DNA of 28,278 nt, taken from JANRKG01 sp033763635. GTDB taxonomy: Bacteria > Cyanobacteriota > Cyanobacteriia > GCF-001939115. The notes beneath the pieces were generated by a model that searched no databases, was not told the origin of the DNA, and saw nothing but the letters and a program-made list of their open reading frames with translations. Within the stretch, counting starts at the first letter, position 1. Each line of letters begins with the position of its first letter. Below, piece by piece: positions 23,698-28,278 of the stretch. Both the position numbers and the translations under genes were made by a program. Location: the NCBI GenBank assembly GCA_033763635.1, contig JANRKG010000347.1:1-28278 (forward strand). Direction: 5' to 3'.

Positions 23698-24165
23698 ATG
23701 GGTACACAATCCTCCCGTTCTGCTCTCAGTCTGTGTCTGCTTGGGATAGCTCTCCTATTAGGAGGTTGTCTAAATCAGCAAGTGGACATTCCTCCCCGTG
23801 CGATCAAGTTCTATCAGAACTGGCAACTCCAGCCAGGAAATGTGGTGGCGGGTTATCCAGTCGTAAGTGGATTAGGGGATATTTCGATTCAATTGAAGGG
23901 GAAGCCTGTCTATGCGCCCTTTCGGGGACGAGTGGAACCGCATACGTCCGCCTGTGTGGTGTTCTCCAGTCCGGAGGTTCCGGCTTACTTGTTTCGGCTC
24001 TGTGGATTGAACCGTCCTCACCTTGGAGACTTGGAAGCGGGAGACAAGATCGGCAGTGGGGAGATGCTACAATTTGCAGCCCTTCGGAAGCAACCAAATG
24101 GCACCTGGGCTTTTGTAGAACCGTCCCAAAGTATTTTGGAACAATTGCTCCGTCAGCCAGAGTGA
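23698..24165 (+). CDS. Putative lipoprotein, unknown function
   Basis: From ATG 23698 the protein has 155 residues and a classic lipoprotein signal: SLCLLGIALLLGGC, with the lipobox LGGC and lipid-bearing Cys at about residue 24. The frame is open back to 23503, overlapping the upstream gene, but a start there would put about 65 odd residues (His-Thr-Ile-Ala repeats) before the signal. An ATG at 23665 is a second option; no good ribosome site marks either. The mature part has a beta-barrel-like section GKPVYAPFRGRVEPH that recalls LytM/M23 folds, but no zinc-binding His set is visible, so enzymatic activity is not claimed. It probably works with the preceding membrane protein. Confidence 0.7.
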   Translation: MGTQSSRSALSLCLLGIALLLGGCLNQQVDIPPRAIKFYQNWQLQPGNVVAGYPVVSGLGDISIQLKGKPVYAPFRGRVEPHTSACVVFSSPEVPAYLFRLCGLNRPHLGDLEAGDKIGSGEMLQFAALRKQPNGTWAFVEPSQSILEQLLRQPE

Positions 24166-24190
24166 TTGGCAGCGGTGGCAGCGGATTAAA

Positions 24191-24342
24191 AAACGGATGA
24201 AACGGATAAAATCACCTTCTCCAAAGGGTTTTCATCCCATCGTTCTCCGCTAGTCAATTCTATTGGTACGTGAGTTGAGCGAAGCCGAAACTCACGGGCT
24301 ATTACCCCACAAAGGATTGCACTTCCATCCGTTTCATCCGTT
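24191..24342. repeat. 17-bp inverted repeat between convergent genes, copy 2
   Basis: AAACGGATGAAACGGAT (24191-24207) faces ATCCGTTTCATCCGTT (24327-24342), a perfect 16-bp match of opposite sense, 119 bases apart. The right arm runs into the last codons of the minus-strand HTH-GrpE gene. Another repeat core (24269-24296) sits inside. Confidence 0.7.
24269..24296. repeat. Partial copy of the dispersed palindromic repeat (hairpin)
   Basis: CGTGAGTT (24269-24276) and AACTCACG (24289-24296) form perfect 8-bp arms. The loop GAGCGAAGCCGA is the right-arm word of the ~120-bp element at 20044-20062, so only half of the core appears to be kept. Confidence 0.6.
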
Positions 24343-25020
24343 CCTATCTGTTGCCAGAGCTTTCACTCTCGCCCGGAATAGTAACCGATCGCCCTGCCGA
24401 TATCCCAACTGACTCACCCGCACGCGATCCCCTGATTGGGCGGTTCCTTGATCCAGTTGATGAATTTGAGGATCGTAAGGAACTTCTGCCCCGATCGCCT
24501 CAATCGGTCCAATGCCCCACTGGTTCAACAAGTTCTCGATCGGGCGTACTAAGGGAAGCAATTTTGCAGCTTCGAATTGGGGATTTTGCCGGACGGCATT
24601 CGCAGCCGTAGGCCAATTGAGCATCCAGGATTCTAAGGTATTGAGAGCGGTTTGCTGAAATTCCTGTTGCAGCGTTTCCCGTTGTTGGGCCATCTGAACT
24701 TGCAAAAATTGGTACTCCTGCTGGAGTTGGGCCAGATCTGGTTGAGGGGGGGAAACTGACTGGGGTGGAGCGGATTGGCCCAGGGGGACATTGGGAATTA
24801 GGGTTAATAACTCAGTCAGGGAAATCTGAAGCGCTTGGCTGATGCGAATCAAGATTTCTAGCCTCATCTGTAACCCTTTCCCGCTCCGAAATTGGGTGAT
24901 CTGCCATTCGGAGACTCCCGCTTGTTTTGCCAATGCCTTAAAGCTGGCAATTCCTGTCTGTTGCATCCGTTGGCGCAGTGGAGCGGAAGGATCGGGGGAA
25001 GTCGGAGGACGATCGGGCAT
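24334..25020 (-). CDS. HTH (XRE-like) protein fused to a coiled coil and a GrpE-like C-terminal head
   Basis: Read from ATG 25020 (228 residues); a TTG at 25053 could add 11. Residues 14-75 form an XRE-like helix-turn-helix with FKALAKQAGVSEWQITQFRSG and LEILIRISQALQISLTELL. Residues 93-135 are Gln/Leu-rich and predicted coiled coil. Residues 165-222 look like the GrpE beta-domain: WGIGPIEAIGAEVPYDPQIHQ and LGYRQGDRLLFRARVK match the GrpE pattern FDPNLHEA...GYxLGDRVLRHAMVKV. GrpE is the nucleotide exchange factor of DnaK; here the dimerising helices look replaced. Binding to both DNA and DnaK is inference. No dnaK or grpE gene is nearby. Confidence 0.8.
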   Translation of the reverse strand: MPDRPPTSPDPSAPLRQRMQQTGIASFKALAKQAGVSEWQITQFRSGKGLQMRLEILIRISQALQISLTELLTLIPNVPLGQSAPPQSVSPPQPDLAQLQQEYQFLQVQMAQQRETLQQEFQQTALNTLESWMLNWPTAANAVRQNPQFEAAKLLPLVRPIENLLNQWGIGPIEAIGAEVPYDPQIHQLDQGTAQSGDRVRVSQLGYRQGDRLLFRARVKALATDRNG

Positions 25021-25059
25021 GGGAGAGTCGGAGACTACAGGGCGTGATTGCAATTCCTA

Positions 25060-25254
25060 TCATGCACCGAAGGATTGCATCAGCCAACGGTTAATCGTTC
25101 CATCGTCCTCAGTCTGGCTTCGTTGCATCGCTTCCTCGATCCTAGCAATCGGGAGTTCTGATAAATTACCAATGTATCTCCCCTCGGTCTGAGGATCATA
25201 GCTAATCCATTGCTGACTCCCAATTTCATAAGTTAAAGTGGTATTGACTATGAA
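25060..25254 (-). pseudogene. Coding-like fragment without a start codon (possible gene remnant)
   Basis: A minus-strand frame of 64 codons ends at TGA 25062-25060 and looks like real protein, for example WISYDPQTEGRYIGNLSELP and INRWLMQSFGA. The only in-frame ATG is internal, about 42 codons in. Upstream in the same frame is TAA (25257-25255), preceded by an open stretch starting ATG. An ATA near the 5' end could be a decayed ATG. It may be a remnant or a small gene with a non-standard start. I do not recognise it. The remaining bases up to the Fur-family gene (25255-25439) show a possible TTGACT -35 box at 25244-25249 but nothing decisive. Confidence 0.4.
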
Positions 25255-25439
25255 TTAGCTTGGACTGTAGAACTGCCCTAGATTACAGAACAGGCAGCCC
25301 ATAATCATGGGGAAACTCGCCCAAATGGGCAACCAGTGGCCGACTGTGCCAGGTATCCAGCGATATGCAAGTGAACATCTCGATCGATTCTTCTATCAAT
25401 TCTTCTTCTATCAATTCCCTGACGAAAAGCACCACTGAG

Positions 25440-25892
25440 ATGGCAGTCCGGAAGCCCATTCGATCGCTAGAGGATGCGCTGGATCATTGCCAAACCCTGG
25501 GCATGCGTCTCAGTCGTCAGCGTCGCTTCATTCTGGAACTCCTCTGGCAAGCTAATGAACACCTCTCGGCACGGGAGATTTACGATCGCCTCAACCGTCA
25601 GGGGAAGGAGATCGGGCACACGTCTGTTTATCAAAATCTAGAGGCGCTTTCGGCTCAGGGTATTATTGAGTGTATTGAGCGATCGGATGGTCGTCTGTAC
25701 GGTAACATCAGCGATTCCCACAGCCATATTAATTGTGTAGATACGAACCAGATTCTTGATATCCATGTGGAGTTGCCTGAGGATCTGCTTCGCCAGATTG
25801 AGGCTCAGACTGGTGTGCGGATCACGGACTACCGGATTGATTTCTATGGCTATCGCCCGGCGGCATCCCCTGAAATGAGTGAGCAAGCGTAA
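25440..25892 (+). CDS. perR: Fur-family metal/peroxide regulator, PerR/FurC type
   Basis: From ATG 25440 the protein has 150 residues, normal for the family; an in-frame ATG at 25365 would add 25 Ser/Asn/Ile-rich residues unlike any Fur. The winged-helix domain includes MRLSRQRRFILELL, HLSAREIYDRL and HTSVYQNLEALSAQGII. The metal site keeps His41, His94 and His96 (in SHSHINC) and Asp107 in ILDIHV, the position where PerR has Asp and Fur has Glu. The usual structural-zinc CxxC is missing; only Cys17, Cys78 and Cys99 remain. This combination fits cyanobacterial FurC/PerR, a repressor of peroxide-defence genes. The following fibrillin gene begins 2 bases after its stop. Confidence 0.82.
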   Translation: MAVRKPIRSLEDALDHCQTLGMRLSRQRRFILELLWQANEHLSAREIYDRLNRQGKEIGHTSVYQNLEALSAQGIIECIERSDGRLYGNISDSHSHINCVDTNQILDIHVELPEDLLRQIEAQTGVRITDYRIDFYGYRPAASPEMSEQA

Positions 25893-25894
25893 CC

Positions 25895-26479
25895 ATGTTG
25901 GGAAAAGGCGAACTCCTGGAGATGATCGCAGGGAAAAACCGGGGCGTATTGGCTTCGGAAACGGATAACCTGGCGATCCTGGCGGCAGTGGCTCGTCTGG
26001 AGGACCGGAACCCAACCCCCCGACCTCTGGAGTCGCCGGACCTGGATGGGGATTGGCGGTTACTTTATACTACGAGCGAGGAATTGTTAGGGATCGATCG
26101 CGTTCCCCTCTTAAAGCTAGGCCAGATCTACCAATGCATTCGGGTGGCGGATCGGCGAGTATTTAACATTGCTGAAGTGACAGGTCTACCTTTTCTGGAA
26201 GGATTGGTAAGTGTCGCCGCCCGATTTGAAGCCGTTTCCGATCGCCGTGTGAATGTTCGGTTTGAACGGGCCGTGTTTGGCTTACAGCGATTGGTGGACT
26301 ATCAATCGGCTTCCCAATTCGTCGAGAAGCTGGCGCTGGATCGTCGCCTCCTCGCGATCGACTTCTCGATTCAAAATCGGGATCAGCGGGGCTGGTTAGA
26401 AGTAACCTACCTGGATGCAGACCTGCGGATTGGGCGTGGCAATCAGGGGAGTGTGTTTGTGTTGACGAAGGCCCGCTGA
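25895..26479 (+). CDS. PAP/fibrillin-domain protein
   Basis: A 194-residue plastid-lipid-associated/fibrillin domain protein. Typical features are the N-terminal helix with KGELLEMIAG, then LDGDWRLLYTTSEELLG (about 50-66), the family's lipocalin-like entry strand, and a final YLDADLRIGRGNQGSVFVLTK. Fibrillins bind lipids or quinones on thylakoids and plastoglobule-like bodies and help under light stress in plants; in cyanobacteria they are linked to photosystem protection. No signal peptide is seen, so it is cytoplasmic or thylakoid-surface. Starts 2 bases after the perR stop and its own stop overlaps the next start, so it belongs to a three-gene operon. Confidence 0.88.
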   Translation: MLGKGELLEMIAGKNRGVLASETDNLAILAAVARLEDRNPTPRPLESPDLDGDWRLLYTTSEELLGIDRVPLLKLGQIYQCIRVADRRVFNIAEVTGLPFLEGLVSVAARFEAVSDRRVNVRFERAVFGLQRLVDYQSASQFVEKLALDRRLLAIDFSIQNRDQRGWLEVTYLDADLRIGRGNQGSVFVLTKAR

Positions 26480-27321
26480 TGGATCAGGTTGAGAATCCGG
26501 GGGCTGGAGCAAGCAATCCCTGGTTGATGCGGTTGTCTCAGGGGCAGTTGAATTTGCTGGAAGCCTGTCCCCGTCGCTTTCAACAGGTTTATCTGGATCA
26601 GCTTGCCTCACCAAGTCCGCCAGAGCAACAGGCACGAATGGCCTGGGGCAGTCGGTTTCACCTGCTGATGCAACAACGGGAATTGGGTCTGCCCATCGAT
26701 CGCCTCTTGGCAGAAGATCCTCCCCTGCAAGACTGCTTCACGGCCCTCTTTAAAACGGCCCCTGACCTGCTGACCAGTTCAACCGATCCCCAAGTCTTTC
26801 GTCAGAGTGAACATCCCCGCACTCTGGAGTTTCAGGGCTATTCCCTAACGGCTGTCTATGATCTGGTGATGCTCGGTCCCGAAATGGGGCAGATTGTGGA
26901 CTGGAAAACCTACGATCGTCCTCCGAAACAGAAATGGTTGGCCCGCAACTGGCAAACTCGTCTGTATCTGTTCCTGCTGACAGAGACAACAGATTACGCC
27001 CCGGAACAACTCTCGATGACCTACTGGTTTGTCCAAACCCACGATCCACAAACGGGGTCGATCGTTCCACAAAGTTTTACTTTTGCCTACACAACTGCCC
27101 TACACCAGCAAACCCAAGGGGATCTATCGGCTCTGCTGAACCAATTAACCCAATGGCTCGATCGCTACCGTCAGGGAGAACCCTTTCCCCAGGTTTTGGC
27201 ACCTTCTAATCTGTGTGCGACCTGTAGTTTCGTAACTCGGTGTGAGCGCGAACAGCCTTCCTCTGCTTCCTTTGCTCCCATGACTTTTAACCTGGCTGAG
27301 ATTGAGGAAGTGCCTCTTTGA
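26479..27321 (+). CDS. Fe-S PD-(D/E)XK nuclease (RecB/Cas4-like)
   Basis: The ATG at 26479 shares its A with the preceding TGA, a classic coupled overlap. The 280-residue protein has the RecB/Cas4/AddB nuclease pattern: CPRRFQ with Cys30, a His at 61, Asp128, then the catalytic Asp141-x-Lys143 in IVDWKTYD, and Gln159 with Tyr163 in QTRLYLF (motif IV). Four cysteines, Cys30 and Cys246-x2-Cys249-x5-Cys255, match the iron-staple arrangement that holds a [4Fe-4S] cluster. It is therefore probably an active exonuclease for DNA ends. It stands alone, with no helicase or cas genes. Confidence 0.85.
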   Translation: MDQVENPGAGASNPWLMRLSQGQLNLLEACPRRFQQVYLDQLASPSPPEQQARMAWGSRFHLLMQQRELGLPIDRLLAEDPPLQDCFTALFKTAPDLLTSSTDPQVFRQSEHPRTLEFQGYSLTAVYDLVMLGPEMGQIVDWKTYDRPPKQKWLARNWQTRLYLFLLTETTDYAPEQLSMTYWFVQTHDPQTGSIVPQSFTFAYTTALHQQTQGDLSALLNQLTQWLDRYRQGEPFPQVLAPSNLCATCSFVTRCEREQPSSASFAPMTFNLAEIEEVPL

Positions 27322-27651
27322 TCTTTGCCCACTGAGATGTGTGAAATACCCAACATTATTGATTCGGTTGACATCGAACTACTTTAATCATCTTGAGGGT
27401 TCCACCTATCCCGACGCTGACCTGCGGGTACAGCGTGGAACCTATAGCCCCTCACACTCCTCATTCGTTAAGCTAATTAGACCAAACGTTTTAACCTATT
27501 CACTTGGCAATTAAAAAGAAGACCTTTTAGAATCCGGATTTCGACTTCGCTCAACCCACGCACAAGGAGGGCTGAACGAAGCCGAAACCCACCTTCCCAA
27601 GCAAGTTTTTAATTGCTGGGTTGATAAATTGGCTCCAACTTGACAAATTTT
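27322..27651. other. Convergent intergenic region with hairpins and nested palindromes
   Basis: No gene is visible in these 330 bases. GGTTCCAC (27398-27405) and GTGGAACC (27435-27442) form a perfect 8-bp stem with CGCTG/CAGCG inside. A TTGACA box lies at 27368-27373 but no -10 follows at good spacing. From 27507 to 27616 there is a long palindromic structure, described separately. Confidence 0.5.
27507..27616. repeat. Nested palindrome with the dispersed repeat core (copy 4)
   Basis: Outer arms GCAATTAAAAA (27507-27517) and TTTTTAATTGC (27606-27616) enclose the core TTTCGACTTCGCTCAACCC and GGGCTGAACGAAGCCGAAAC (27538-27590). The outer arms end in T-runs on both strands, so the structure could terminate transcription from both directions between the nuclease gene and lexA. 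Confidence 0.65.
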
Positions 27652-28269
27652 CTATAAGGCCGATCCGTACCCCCGCCACACCCCCACAAGAATTCCTTGA
27701 ACTTGAACGTTTTCGGCTTCGGCTTCAATGGGAGGATAATTCTTGTTAGCTGCGACCAGTTTGATTTGCTCACCCTCGCGGTAGAAATACTTTAGAGTAT
27801 TGCCAGACCCCTCCACACGGGCAGCAACGATCGTCCCATTCTTAACAGTTTTGGGATCTTTGACAGGTTTCATGATCACCACATCATTGTTAGTGATATG
27901 CTCATCAATCATGCTGTCACCCGTAACTCGCAGAGCGAAGTATTGAGGCTGGAGTAAGAGAGAAGACAGATCCAATTGTTCAACCTCATCGGTAAAGGGT
28001 TCAATTAATCCACCTGCCGCGATCGCTCCTTTAATCGGAACGCCGCGATTGGCTCCTCGCAAAATCCGAATCGTGCGGGCTTTTCCCTCATCCCAGGCAA
28101 TATACCCTTTGGTTCGTAAATGCTCCAACCGACTCTGAACGGGAGCCGGGGATTTAAGCTTCATCGCTTGCATCATTTGGCGAATCGAAGGGGAATGTTG
28201 ATGCTGAGCAATATAGTCAGCCAACCAGTCAAATAGCTCTTGTTGAGCAGAAGTCAGAGGTGCTTCCAT
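27652..28269 (-). CDS. lexA: LexA-family SOS repressor
   Basis: A 205-residue LexA starting at ATG 28269, complete, with its promoter outside the window. The N-terminal winged helix includes SPSIRQMMQAMKLKSPAPVQSRLEHL. The self-cleavage site Ala85-Gly86 in GAIAAGGLIEP, catalytic Ser119 in GDSMID, and Lys160 in GNTLKYFY are all present. LexA represses DNA-repair genes and cuts itself when RecA filaments form. Several cyanobacterial LexA proteins, including that of Synechocystis PCC 6803, are thought to lack some of these residues and regulate other processes; this one retains the full set. The gene is convergent with the Fe-S nuclease gene. Confidence 0.93.
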   Translation of the reverse strand: MEAPLTSAQQELFDWLADYIAQHQHSPSIRQMMQAMKLKSPAPVQSRLEHLRTKGYIAWDEGKARTIRILRGANRGVPIKGAIAAGGLIEPFTDEVEQLDLSSLLLQPQYFALRVTGDSMIDEHITNNDVVIMKPVKDPKTVKNGTIVAARVEGSGNTLKYFYREGEQIKLVAANKNYPPIEAEAENVQVQGILVGVWRGYGSAL

Positions 28270-28278
28270 AAAGCAAAC

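Noticed and set aside
26479..27321. Cas4 assignment for the Fe-S nuclease
   Set aside because: The cysteine and nuclease motifs also fit RecB/AddB-like relatives, and no CRISPR array or other cas gene is in the window.
1..28278. tRNA, rRNA, tmRNA, transposase or prophage genes
   Set aside because: I looked for cloverleaf patterns with a TTCRA loop, rRNA words and DDE or integrase motifs and found none convincing by eye.

Overview
The window looks like chromosomal DNA of a cyanobacterium, probably filamentous (Leptolyngbya/Oscillatoria-like, but I cannot fix the genus). The evidence is the dense scatter of HIP1-type GCGATCGC and CGATCG words, cyanobacterial gene families (fibrillin/PAP, NatG/NatH-type permeases, FurC/PerR, a GrpE-like HTH protein) and short palindromic repeats between genes. 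I see no rRNA, tRNA, CRISPR array, transposase or phage gene. It reads as ordinary core and accessory chromosome.

Layout. 1-521 (-): 5' part of a poly-HAMP signalling protein that runs off the left edge. 793-4094 (+): AmpG-type permease, small membrane protein, GNAT acetyltransferase, HEAT-repeat protein. 4212-5664 (+): a 331-aa protein of unknown function preceded by a strong stem-loop, then a ChaB-like protein. 5876-6622 (+): CysH, a reductase with the four-cysteine iron-sulfur signature. 6816-10727 (+): a 1303-aa MASE1-PAS4-HisKA-HATPase-REC hybrid kinase. 10773-11711 (-): DHH phosphoesterase. 11888-12676 (+): sulfiredoxin and Dps, an antioxidant pair behind a nested palindrome. 12816-18689 (-): a polysaccharide cassette of five genes, transcribed GT2, Gfo/Idh/MocA oxidoreductase, sugar epimerase, GT4, flippase. 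18960-21235 (+): two amino-acid ABC permeases without ATPase or binding protein. 21389-22584 (+): pentapeptide protein and endonuclease V. 22842-24165 (+): membrane protein and lipoprotein, both unknown. 24334-25020 (-): HTH fused to a GrpE-like head. 25440-27321 (+): PerR/FurC-type regulator, fibrillin and an Fe-S PD-(D/E)XK nuclease in a tight run. 27652-28269 (-): LexA.

Themes. Oxidative and DNA stress recur (Srx, Dps, PerR-type Fur, LexA, endonuclease V, RecB/Cas4-like nuclease), but in separate transcription units; joint regulation is only inferred. The surface-polysaccharide genes are the clearest functional operon, with one stop/start overlap.

The most unusual content is between genes. 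A ~115-120 bp element occurs twice (5211-5324, 19978-20097), with partial cores at 24269-24296 and 27531-27592. The second full copy appears to have inserted into another repeat whose uninterrupted form is at 12681-12795. A separate 17-bp inverted repeat lies between two convergent gene pairs (10687-10759, 24191-24342). I found no convincing new defence or biosynthetic system; the HTH-GrpE fusion, the srx-dps operator, the stem-loop covering the start of the 4212 gene and the nested repeats are the best leads.
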